Assembly (NCBI GenBank): GCA_965208745.1
Contig: CBDBPN010000004.1
Location: forward strand, 930,001 to 994,000
Length of the DNA stretch: 64,000 nt
Source: VXNE01 sp965208745
GTDB lineage: Bacteria > Pseudomonadota > Gammaproteobacteria > Pseudomonadales > Azotimanducaceae
Reading direction: 5' to 3'
Position 1 is the stretch's first letter, and the number at the start of each line of letters is the position of its first letter. Made by a program: the position numbers and the translations under genes. Positions 48,534 to 56,028 of the stretch are shown one piece after another. The notes beneath the pieces are model-generated. The model did no database searches. It saw nothing but the letters and a program-made list of their open reading frames with translations, and was not told the DNA's origin.

Positions 48534-49148
48534 TCAGATCCGAACCGGCCCGCCTGCCTGGTCGGTCAATCCCTCGACGTCGAACGTCATCATGACCAGG
48601 TCCCGGGACCTGCCGCCACGGTCCACCACGAAATCCGCCAGCAGCGCTTCCGGTACGAAGCCAAGCCTCCGAAACGCCGCCTGTGCCCCGTGCTGGTCCG
48701 TGGTCATCTGCGCGACGAGCTTCTGGAGGGCGAAGGTCCTCGCCATGTCGAAGACGTGCGAAACCAGCAGTCGGCCCAGCCCTTGCGTGCGCACCGCCGG
48801 CGCCACGTTGACACGAAGCTCGCCGACGTGGCGCATCCACGGCGCGGGGTTCCGATGCACGGCGGCGTAGCCCAGGAAGACGTCGTCCCGGTACGCGGCA
48901 AGCGCGGCCATGCGACCGTCGCGGATGTTGCCCACCCACGCGTCCACCACGTCGGGCTGGGTCAGGTCGACCCGCAGGAACAACAGATCCTCCTCGGGTA
49001 GCGCCTGCGCGAACCCGAGAATCGCGTCCCGATCGTCTGAAGACATCACCCGCAGCTCGACCGACGAGCCGTCGGCGAGCTGAAACGCCCGCGGGTACCG
49101 GTCGGCCAGACCGCTCGTATCAAACCCGTTGTCCGTTGCCCTTGCCAA
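48534..49148 (-). CDS. GNAT-family N-acetyltransferase
   Basis: A 204-residue acetyltransferase. The acetyl-CoA-binding strand and loop are LRVNVAPAVRTQGLGRLLVSHVFDMA (R-x-x-G-x-G/A), followed by KLVAQMTTDQHGAQAAFRRLGF, the usual helix-strand end. It probably acetylates an amine of a small molecule or protein. The start TTG 49148 is taken because GGGAGGCGG precedes it and no closer ATG fits; the 3' end is 24 bases from vapC on the other strand. Confidence 0.85.
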   Translation of the reverse strand: MARATDNGFDTSGLADRYPRAFQLADGSSVELRVMSSDDRDAILGFAQALPEEDLLFLRVDLTQPDVVDAWVGNIRDGRMAALAAYRDDVFLGYAAVHRNPAPWMRHVGELRVNVAPAVRTQGLGRLLVSHVFDMARTFALQKLVAQMTTDQHGAQAAFRRLGFVPEALLADFVVDRGGRSRDLVMMTFDVEGLTDQAGGPVRI

Positions 49149-49167
49149 TGAACCGCCTCCCTATTCC

Positions 49168-50619
49168 TTACTCTGTGGTTTGCGCGGCTTCCTGGCGCGC
49201 TTCCTCGAGCAGTTCTTCGAACGTGCTGTCCACGCCTTCGACGATCGACTCGAGGTCCGGGAGCAGCCGCGGCTCGCAGATGAACCCGAAGAACAGCTCC
49301 TTGTTGTAACTCAGGATCGTGATGCTGAAGCCGACGTTGCCCGTCAGCACGAGGAGCCCGATGGTGTCGAGCACCTGGTGCCCGGCCAGGTACTGGGGCA
49401 CCTGGACGCCGGGCACGTTGGTACAGACGAAGTTGATCCCGGGGTTCGGTGGCCGCCAGCCGGTGTTGACGGCCACTGGCGCGGGCATCCGGGCGGCGAG
49501 CGCGGTGGGATCGAAAGGCGTGCCGACAAGCTGCGTGGGCGCCATCGCCAGCGGCCAGACCCGCCCCGCCGTCTCCGATGCAAGCGTCATCGCCTGCGCC
49601 TCCTCGCGCTGCTTGATGCGCTCCATCTCGGCACGCACCACCGCGAGACGCCCACGGCTCGGCATGGGCCAGGCCGGGAGCATAGGAAACACCGCCGAGA
49701 CCTGGTTGCCCAGGCTGCCGCCCTGATCCTCCGTGCGGACGTTCACGGGGCACATGATCCGCAGGTACTGCCTGTCGACGCGTTCGTCGTGCGCTCGCAG
49801 GTAACGGGCAACCGCTTCCGACACGACGGTCAGCGCGACGTCGTTGATCGTCCCGCCGAGCGCGCGTCGGATCTCCCGTATCTCGCCAAACGGCTTCTTG
49901 AGGTAGCGCACGCGTCGCCGCGGACCCACCGCGCCCGCATTGAACGGGGCCGTGATCGCCGGGCGCATCAGGAAGTTGCCGAAAACCTCCGCGGCGCGCG
50001 CCACGAGTTCGCGCTGCTTGCCGTCGTTCGGGAGCAGGCTTCGCACGCTCTCGTCGCGCAGCTTCGCGAGATTCTCCTGCAAGGCCTCGCTAAACAGGTC
50101 CATGCCCGTCTGCGTCCCGGCAGGTTCCCACGGGGCGTCCGGCGGCTCGATCTCCCGCGGTGTCGGCTGGAAGTCGTAGATCACCGTGGTGAGCTCCACT
50201 CCGGAGGCGCCGTCGATCATGGCGTGGTGGGTCATCTGCAGGATCAGCGTGCGGTCGGGAATCCCGGTGATGACATACACGAGCCACAGGGGCCGGCTGC
50301 GGTCCAGCATCGGTTCGTTGAGCTTCGTTGCGGCGTCGATGCCGTCCTGCAGGGTCGCGTCCGGTGGCAGCTCGTGGTGCCGAACGTGGTGGCCGAGGTC
50401 GAAGTCGGGATCGTCCACCCACTTGGGATGACCCAGGTTGAGCGGGACATGGGCAATCTTGCGCCGATAGCTCGGAATCAGGTGGATACGCTCCGCGAAG
50501 TGCTCGTGCACGCGGGCACGACTCAACTCCCCTTCCAGGACATAGATCGAAGAGATGTGCATGGGACCGCTGACGGATTCCGTGTACAGGAACATGGCAT
50601 CCATGGGGCTGAGTCTCAT
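49168..50619 (-). CDS. WS/DGAT acyltransferase, copy 3
   Basis: A 483-residue member: opening RLSPMDAMFLYTESVSGPMHISSIYVLEG, catalytic HHAMIDG at 131-137, INDVALTVVSEAVARYL, and late PGINFVCTNVPGVQVPQYLAGH. It differs from the other two copies in length and blocks, so three separate paralogues are present in 29 kb. It ends 20 bases before the GNAT start and may be co-transcribed with it. It makes wax esters or triacylglycerol, or a more specialised ester. Confidence 0.92.
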   Translation of the reverse strand: MRLSPMDAMFLYTESVSGPMHISSIYVLEGELSRARVHEHFAERIHLIPSYRRKIAHVPLNLGHPKWVDDPDFDLGHHVRHHELPPDATLQDGIDAATKLNEPMLDRSRPLWLVYVITGIPDRTLILQMTHHAMIDGASGVELTTVIYDFQPTPREIEPPDAPWEPAGTQTGMDLFSEALQENLAKLRDESVRSLLPNDGKQRELVARAAEVFGNFLMRPAITAPFNAGAVGPRRRVRYLKKPFGEIREIRRALGGTINDVALTVVSEAVARYLRAHDERVDRQYLRIMCPVNVRTEDQGGSLGNQVSAVFPMLPAWPMPSRGRLAVVRAEMERIKQREEAQAMTLASETAGRVWPLAMAPTQLVGTPFDPTALAARMPAPVAVNTGWRPPNPGINFVCTNVPGVQVPQYLAGHQVLDTIGLLVLTGNVGFSITILSYNKELFFGFICEPRLLPDLESIVEGVDSTFEELLEEARQEAAQTTE

Positions 50620-50725
50620 CGGTGCAGTTCCTTTTCAGCGCCTTCCCGCAGGCACGCGGCCGTGGTTGCGCAAGCCCATGTTTCCGAGCCAGCCTCGCGA
50701 GGCCACCCCGGTGCCACTGATCCGT

Positions 50726-51250
50726 TCATGCCGAACGCGCCAGCTCGTACTCCCGCACCAGCACATCCGCCGGCACGTTCCATTCCACGGACAGCGCCCG
50801 GATCATCGGCAACGTGAGCGCCCGGCGCCGATGCACGACTTCGGACGCGCGAGGCTGCGAGCCGAGCAGCACGGCGAGGTCCCTTTGCCGGTACCCGCGC
50901 GCCTCCATGACGTGCTCGATCAGCGCAACGGGGTCGGGTGCCAGGATGGGCCAGCGCTCCGCCTCGTAGGCCTCGATCAGCACTGAGAGCACGTCGAGCC
51001 TGTCTCCCTCCGGCGTGTCCGCCGCCGCGCCCATCAGGGCGTCCACCTCGGCCAACGAAGCGTCGTACTCTGCTTCGGTCCTGATGGGCTTCAGTGGCCG
51101 GTAGCGCCCCGTGGCCGGCCCGCTGCCTCGCTGACGCTCGGCGGCGGCTCCGCCCGCGGCCCAGCCCCGCCGTCCGTCCATGGAACACCCGCCGTCGGTC
51201 GCTGCGCTCCCGTCGTCGGATGTTCCATGCAAGGGGTCCCGGTCAGACAT
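50726..51250 (-). CDS. HigA-type antitoxin with a repeat element inserted in its N-terminus
   Basis: 174 residues. From residue 50 the protein is a standard HigA-like antitoxin: RPLKPIRTEAEYDASLAEVD, then GDRLDVLSVLIEAYEAERWP and a Cro/C1 helix-turn-helix GYRQRDLAVLLGSQPRASEVVHRRRALTL. Residues 5-50 are encoded by the repeat at 51102-51237 (Gly/Ala/Arg-rich, for example GRRGWAAGGAAAERQRG), and only MSDRD remains before it. ATG 51250 overlaps the stop of the truncated HigB upstream, as in intact higBA pairs. The antitoxin core is intact, but the toxin is mostly gone. Confidence 0.75.
   Translation of the reverse strand: MSDRDPLHGTSDDGSAATDGGCSMDGRRGWAAGGAAAERQRGSGPATGRYRPLKPIRTEAEYDASLAEVDALMGAAADTPEGDRLDVLSVLIEAYEAERWPILAPDPVALIEHVMEARGYRQRDLAVLLGSQPRASEVVHRRRALTLPMIRALSVEWNVPADVLVREYELARSA
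51102..51237 (+). repeat. Dispersed palindromic repeat, copy 2, inside the higA reading frame
   Basis: A full-length match to 1434-1567. It carries the perfect inverted repeat CATGGAACA (51179-51187) and TGTTCCATG (51221-51229). Its length keeps the antitoxin frame open; the gene reads it antisense. Confidence 0.8.
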
Positions 51251-51329
51251 GGGCTGCGTCGATCCTGTCGTACTCGGAGTACGTGCCGACGAAACGGACG
51301 AATCCGAGGCGGCGCGGAAGCATAGGCAT
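51243..51329 (-). pseudogene. Truncated HigB toxin (C-terminal 28 residues)
   Basis: The minus strand reads MLPRRLGFVRFVGTYSEYDR and then IDAAHV before TGA, which is the conserved end of HigB toxins (VYIRFVGTHxEYDxIDA). The first 70-80 residues, including the catalytic part, are missing; upstream sequence up to the PLP gene shows no match. The TGA overlaps the higA start. Confidence 0.7.
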
Positions 51330-51377
51330 CCCACCGCGGGATAACAAGGTCGACCTATCCACCGAGTGGTCCCGACT

Positions 51378-52571
51378 TCACGACAGCACGCGATCCAGAT
51401 CCCCGCAGAGATCCTCCGCATCCTCCAGCCCCACGGACAGCCGAAAGACCCCGTCGCCCGCGAACTCCCGGTAGCGAGCGAGTTGCCGGCCCTCGAGATG
51501 GAACGTCGACTCCATCAGGGCGGCCGTGTCGATCCAGTAGATGAGGCTGCGGTGATGTCCGAGCGACACCGCGTAGTGGATGATCGACAGCTCCTTCGCC
51601 ATCCGCCGCGCGAGCGCCGCGCCGTCGCCGCGCACCTGGAAGGACAGGGTGCCGGAGCAGTTCGCCATCTGCCGCTTCGCGAGCTCGCGTTGCGGATGCG
51701 AGGCGAGCCCCGGGTAGTTGACGCGTCGGACGGACGGGTGGCCCTCGAGGAACCGCGCTACCTCGCAGGCGCCTTCCTCGTGCGCGCGCATCCGGATCGG
51801 CAGCGTCGCCGCGCCGCGGGCGATGAGCCACGCATTGAAGGGACTCAGTACCCCGCCGAAATGCACGATGGCGTCGGTCCTGAGTGGTTCGATGCGCTCG
51901 CGGCTGCCGAGCACGGCACCGCCGAGAGCGTCGCCGTGGCCGCCGATGTACTTCGTCAGCGAGTGCACGACCAGATCCGCGCCCAGTTCCAGCGGCTTCG
52001 TGGCGACGGGAGTCGCGAAGGTCGAGTCCACCACCAGCGGTATGTCGCGGTCGCTGACCATCCCGGCCACCGCGGCGATGTCGGTCAGGCGCAGGATGGG
52101 ATTCGCCGGCGTCTCGATCCAGAGCATCCGCGTCTTCGGCCGGATCGCGGCCTCGACGGCCGGGAGGTCGGTCGTGTCCACCACGGTCGTCTCGATCCCG
52201 TAGTCCCGCAACGTGACCCGGGCGAGCTCCGTGGTGCCGGCGTAGTTGACGTCGCTCATCACGAGGTGGTCGCCGGCCTTGAGACCCGAGAACAGCACGG
52301 CGGACGTCGCGGCCATGCCGGAGCCGAACGTCACGCAGTCGTCCGCACCTTCCAGCGCCGCGAGCTTCTCCTCCAGCATCTTGACCGTCGGGTTGCCCCA
52401 TCGGGTGTAGATGTAGGGCAACTCGCCCTCGAATGCGTTGATGGAGAAGCCGGCCGGTTCCTCCAGGGCGAAGGTCGTCGACATGACGAGGTTCGGGGCG
52501 GACGCGCCCGTCGCCGGATCGGGCGCCTCCCCGGCGTGTACCGCCAGGGTGTTCGGTCCTCTTTCGCTCAT
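51378..52571 (-). CDS. Cys/Met-metabolism PLP-dependent enzyme (cystathionine gamma-synthase/lyase type)
   Basis: A 397-residue fold-type I PLP enzyme. PLP Lys207 lies in VVHSLTKYIGGHGD, substrate and PLP contacts are YTRWGNPT and FGSGMAA, and DSTFATP supplies the Asp for the pyridine nitrogen. The family covers cystathionine gamma-synthase, beta/gamma-lyases, methionine gamma-lyase and O-acetylhomoserine sulfhydrylase; the sequence alone does not decide. ATG 52571 is used since the longer open frame upstream lacks family sequence. The gap from 52572 to 52783 holds nothing I recognise. Confidence 0.88.
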   Translation of the reverse strand: MSERGPNTLAVHAGEAPDPATGASAPNLVMSTTFALEEPAGFSINAFEGELPYIYTRWGNPTVKMLEEKLAALEGADDCVTFGSGMAATSAVLFSGLKAGDHLVMSDVNYAGTTELARVTLRDYGIETTVVDTTDLPAVEAAIRPKTRMLWIETPANPILRLTDIAAVAGMVSDRDIPLVVDSTFATPVATKPLELGADLVVHSLTKYIGGHGDALGGAVLGSRERIEPLRTDAIVHFGGVLSPFNAWLIARGAATLPIRMRAHEEGACEVARFLEGHPSVRRVNYPGLASHPQRELAKRQMANCSGTLSFQVRGDGAALARRMAKELSIIHYAVSLGHHRSLIYWIDTAALMESTFHLEGRQLARYREFAGDGVFRLSVGLEDAEDLCGDLDRVLS

Positions 52572-52783
52572 TCGGCATGGTCCTGCGTTGCGTGGCGTCA
52601 TCATAAGCGCCCGTTTGACGCTACCGGCCGCCGTGCCCACCATCCGCGCGATGATGGGGCCCGACGGAACGCACCGGACCGTTCTCGGCATGAGCGGCCT
52701 TTTGCTGGGCTGCCCGGTCGCGTCGGATGGTGTCGCGGCCGAGTTCTGAGGCTGCGGCAACGTGCCGCCAAAAACGCACTGCC

Positions 52784-53839
52784 TCACCCGCCCAGTTCAC
52801 GGGCCAACGCGATGAACGCGGTCTCCGCCACCCGTATCGCACCGTCGTTGGTCGCGAAGGCCAGCACCGTGTTCCTGGCGGGCAAGAGCATGAGCAGGGC
52901 GTACCACAGCGTGTTGCTGCCGTTGTGCCAGAGCACGGGGCCGCCCGCCCACTCGCGCTCGACACGCAACCAGCCGCTCGCGTAGTCATCGAGGAAAGGG
53001 GTGTGCAAGCGCTCCCACGCGGCCCCTGGCACGAGGGGTGGCGACGTGGCGGATTCTCCGGCCAGGTGGGCCGCACCGAAGCGCGCCAGGTCGGCGATGG
53101 TCATGTGCACGGCGCCCGCCGGACTCATCACCGGCGAGTTGTCGGCGCGCGTCCTGAATGGGTCTGCGGGCCTTCGGAACCTTCGCAACCGGACGCCATG
53201 CCCGATCGGCTCCTGGTGCGGGGCGTCGCCCCGCGGCGGCCCGAAGCCGGCGCTCCCAAGCTTCATTGGCGCAAACACGCGCGCCCGCAGCAGCGCCTCG
53301 TAGGGCGTGCCGGTCACCGTCTCGGAGATGTGGCCGGCGATCGTGTAACCCACGTTGGAATAGGCGAATCGGGCGCCGGAGGGGGACCGGGGCTTCTTGC
53401 GCAGAACGTCGGCGATGAAGCCGCGCCGAGCCGCCACCAGTCCCTCGGTGCTCTCGGGCCAGACCCGCTGCACACGGTTCGGAAAGTTCGCCGGAGCGCC
53501 GGCGGTATGGGTCAACAGGTGATGCAACGTGCAGGCGTCCCACCCGCCCGCCATGGGGATGTCCGGCAGCAACGCCGGCAAGGTGTCCTCCCAGGCCAGT
53601 CGCCCATCCTCTTCGAGCACGGCTAGCAGGGTGGCCGTCATCGACTTCGTGATCGAACCGACGTGCCACCGGTCGTCGACGGTCACCGGGATGCCGGAAC
53701 CGCGCCGGCGTTCGCCGCTGGCGGCTGACGCGGCCAGTCTGCCGCCGTTCATGACGGCGACCGCTACGCCGCTAAGCCCGGTGTCGTCCCGCAACCGGGC
53801 CACGCGTGCCTCGAGACGCGACTGGAACTCCTCGTCCAC
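52784..53839 (-). CDS. Serine beta-lactamase-like hydrolase (class C/esterase fold)
   Basis: A 351-residue enzyme of the beta-lactamase/D-Ala-D-Ala carboxypeptidase fold: Ser62-x-x-Lys65 (GSITKSM), Tyr160-x-Asn162 (YSN), and a late HNGSN in the place of KTG. LHHLLTHTAGAP is the usual helix after the active serine. The HxG third motif and absence of a signal peptide fit an intracellular esterase or peptidase (EstB-like) more than a lactamase. Start GTG 53839: an in-frame stop lies 15 bases upstream, so the protein cannot be longer. Confidence 0.85.
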   Translation of the reverse strand: MDEEFQSRLEARVARLRDDTGLSGVAVAVMNGGRLAASAASGERRRGSGIPVTVDDRWHVGSITKSMTATLLAVLEEDGRLAWEDTLPALLPDIPMAGGWDACTLHHLLTHTAGAPANFPNRVQRVWPESTEGLVAARRGFIADVLRKKPRSPSGARFAYSNVGYTIAGHISETVTGTPYEALLRARVFAPMKLGSAGFGPPRGDAPHQEPIGHGVRLRRFRRPADPFRTRADNSPVMSPAGAVHMTIADLARFGAAHLAGESATSPPLVPGAAWERLHTPFLDDYASGWLRVEREWAGGPVLWHNGSNTLWYALLMLLPARNTVLAFATNDGAIRVAETAFIALARELGG

Positions 53840-54166
53840 CGCGACCCGCGATCACTCAGGCAACGCGAACACGAACAGGTTGTTCCCCGCGCTCGGCCGC
53901 AGTTCCCGCGTCATGCGCAGCAGCATGCTCGAGATCGTCAGGAACGGAGACGAAGGTCGGAGGCTCCGTGCCAACGACCGGCCCGGTAGCCCAGGCTGTC
54001 AAGGCGGCGGCCACCGCCCACCAGCCGCGCCTGCGCGTGGCCCGCGCCCGGGATGTGGTGGGTTCTCCGTCCAGTCGGCTCGCGTCGCGGCGAATCGCGG
54101 CGCCTCCAAGCTGATGCTCGGCGCCAAGTTACACCAGCGAGGCCGACCCGTCGCCGGGAAGCGCGG
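53840..54166. other. Gap without a recognisable gene
   Basis: 327 bp between two minus-strand genes. The minus strand has an open stretch ending in TGA at 53852 whose last residues read MLLRMTRELRPSAGNNLFVF; it has no start context or family I know. It could be the end of a decayed gene. Confidence 0.4.
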
Positions 54167-54316
54167 CTATCGGATGGCCGATACCACGGTCGCGACACCC
54201 ACGACCAGGGCGATGGCCGTGACTACGAACCAGACCTTCACCGAGGACACGTCGTCCCGGGTCGCCAATGTCTTCAACCGCTCGTCGATGCGAGCCACGC
54301 GTCGGACGCACGTCAC
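54167..54316 (-). CDS. Small single-pass membrane protein (49 residues)
   Basis: A GTG start at 54316 overlaps the stop of the HAD gene (GTGA). The product has an N-terminal charged helix (RRVARIDERLKTLATRDDVSSVK) and one hydrophobic segment (WFVVTAIALVVGVATVVSA), ending in IR. This is the layout of many small phage-like or accessory membrane proteins with a short coiled coil. No function can be assigned. The tight coupling argues that it is translated. Confidence 0.55.
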   Translation of the reverse strand: MTCVRRVARIDERLKTLATRDDVSSVKVWFVVTAIALVVGVATVVSAIR

Positions 54317-55113
54317 AGCGTCCCCTCCCGCAACAAACGCTCCACCGCACGCGCCACCCCGCCCTCGGTGTTCGGCGTGCTCACGAACGTCGCGGCCTGC
54401 CTCGTCGCTTCGTCCGCCTGCCCCATCGCGACCGACGCGCCGGCGGCGTTGAACATCTCGATGTCGTTTTCCGCATCGCCGAAGGCCACCACCTGTTCCG
54501 CGCCCATGCCCATGTGGCCGCAGGCGGCGCGGAGCGCGTGCCCCTTGCTGGCATTGGCGCCGGTGACGGTGAGGATGATCTTGCCGTTCGGACCGATCGA
54601 GTCCGCGATGTGCACACGGCCCGAGTACCTCGGCTCTAGCTCGGACCGGATCCTGGCGACCACGGCGCTGCCCTGGATCGCCGCGACGCGCGGGAGCGAC
54701 GGCTCGGCGCCGGTCAATGCCGCTGTCCACTCCAGGTTCGGCAGGGTCAGCGTCTCAGGCCCGCCGTCCAGTTTCACCAGCACCCGCTCGGAGAACGTCA
54801 CCGTCGCGATGCAGCGGTTGGCGTCGCACAGGGCGAAGAGTTCCGCCGCGAAGTCCGCCGGCAAGCGCTCGTCGAACATGTCCTCCTCCGCGGCCGGGTC
54901 GTAGACCTCGGCGCCCGAGCAGGCGATGACCGGATCGGTCACGCCGATTTCCTCGGCGATCCGGAGCGCCATCTGCCGCCATCGCGCGGTTGCGATCAGG
55001 ATGCGGTACCCGGCATCCCGTGCTTCGCGGAGCGCGCGCAGGTTCTCCGCCGGCAGGTCCTCGCCGACGAGCAGCGTCCCGTCGAGATCGAGCGCGAGCG
55101 CCCTGAACTCCAT
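54313..55113 (-). CDS. Cof-type HAD-superfamily phosphatase
   Basis: A 266-residue class IIB HAD hydrolase: motif I with Asp9 and Asp11 (LALDLDGTLL), motif II ILIATARW, motif III Lys in GANASKGHAL and motif IV FGDAENDIEMF. The cap lies between motifs II and III. It probably dephosphorylates a sugar phosphate or a nucleotide such as FMN. Its ATG shares a base with the stop of the upstream LLM gene (TGATG), so the two are one translational unit; an F420 or FMN-related role is conceivable. Confidence 0.88.
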   Translation of the reverse strand: MEFRALALDLDGTLLVGEDLPAENLRALREARDAGYRILIATARWRQMALRIAEEIGVTDPVIACSGAEVYDPAAEEDMFDERLPADFAAELFALCDANRCIATVTFSERVLVKLDGGPETLTLPNLEWTAALTGAEPSLPRVAAIQGSAVVARIRSELEPRYSGRVHIADSIGPNGKIILTVTGANASKGHALRAACGHMGMGAEQVVAFGDAENDIEMFNAAGASVAMGQADEATRQAATFVSTPNTEGGVARAVERLLREGTL

Positions 55114-55973
55114 CAGGCGACCTGCGCGATCACTTCCTCGCCGAAGCGCGGCAGCGCGCTCGCCGGGTCGCCGCCCAGCGCGAAGAGCGGCACGACCAGC
55201 CGGTGCACGCCCAGGTCCTCGAACTGACGCACGGCATCCGGGCCGCCCCGGCCCGGCCACATGCAGGTGATCTCTATCTCCGAGTAGTCCCGGCCGACGT
55301 CGGCACACGCGTCCTTGAGGGGCGCCAGCAGGGCGGCGATCTCGCCGATGTCCGTACCGGGGACGTACCACCCGTTGCCATGCCGCGCGATGCGCTCAAG
55401 CACCTTGCCCTTGGAGCCGCCGATGATGACTGGCAGCGGATCCTGGACCGGCCGGGGATAGCTCTTGAAGCCGGACCATTGCACGAAGTCGCTGTCGTGC
55501 TCCACCACGTCGCCCGACCAGACTTTGCGCATGGCCTCCACGTAGTCGTCGAAACGGGCGCCACGACGCTCGAAGGGCACGCCCATGGCGTCGAACTCCT
55601 CGCGCAGCCAGCCGATGCCGAGCCCGAGCAGCAGGCGCCCACCCGAGAGCGCGTCCAGGCTCGCCGCCTGCTTCGCAAGGAACAGCGGGTTCGCCTGCGG
55701 GAGGATGTTGACGCCGGTGCCGAGCCGGATGGTCTTCGTGGCCGCAGCCACCGCCGTGAGCGCGATCAGCGGGTCGACGAACGGCGTCTCCGGGGACGCC
55801 CCCATCTTCCCGGAGGCGTCGTAGGGGTACTTCGACTCGTACTCCAGGGGCACCACGACATGCTCGAAGGTCCACACCGACTCGAAACCCGAGTCTTCCG
55901 CGAGGCGGGCGAGCCCGACCACTTCCTCGGCCGTGCTGACGCCGATATTGACGGGGATCATTCCTATCTGCAT
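55113..55973 (-). CDS. LLM-class F420-dependent oxidoreductase (second paralogue)
   Basis: A 286-residue luciferase-like protein of the F420 TIGR03619-like type: MQIGMIPVNIGVSTAEEVVGLARLAEDSGFESVWTFEHVVVP, IRLGTGVNILPQANPLFLAKQAASLDALSGGRLLLGLGIGWLREEF and LPVIIGGSKGKVLERIARHGNGW are all diagnostic. It is shorter and otherwise unlike the gene at 1604. ATG 55973 begins the first strand; a longer frame exists upstream but overlaps the divergent gene's region. The target compound is unknown. Confidence 0.87.
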   Translation of the reverse strand: MQIGMIPVNIGVSTAEEVVGLARLAEDSGFESVWTFEHVVVPLEYESKYPYDASGKMGASPETPFVDPLIALTAVAAATKTIRLGTGVNILPQANPLFLAKQAASLDALSGGRLLLGLGIGWLREEFDAMGVPFERRGARFDDYVEAMRKVWSGDVVEHDSDFVQWSGFKSYPRPVQDPLPVIIGGSKGKVLERIARHGNGWYVPGTDIGEIAALLAPLKDACADVGRDYSEIEITCMWPGRGGPDAVRQFEDLGVHRLVVPLFALGGDPASALPRFGEEVIAQVA

Positions 55974-56028
55974 ACGGGAGTCCGGGGGTGTCGCAAAGCG
56001 GCGCATTATGGCGGAAACGACACGTTCG

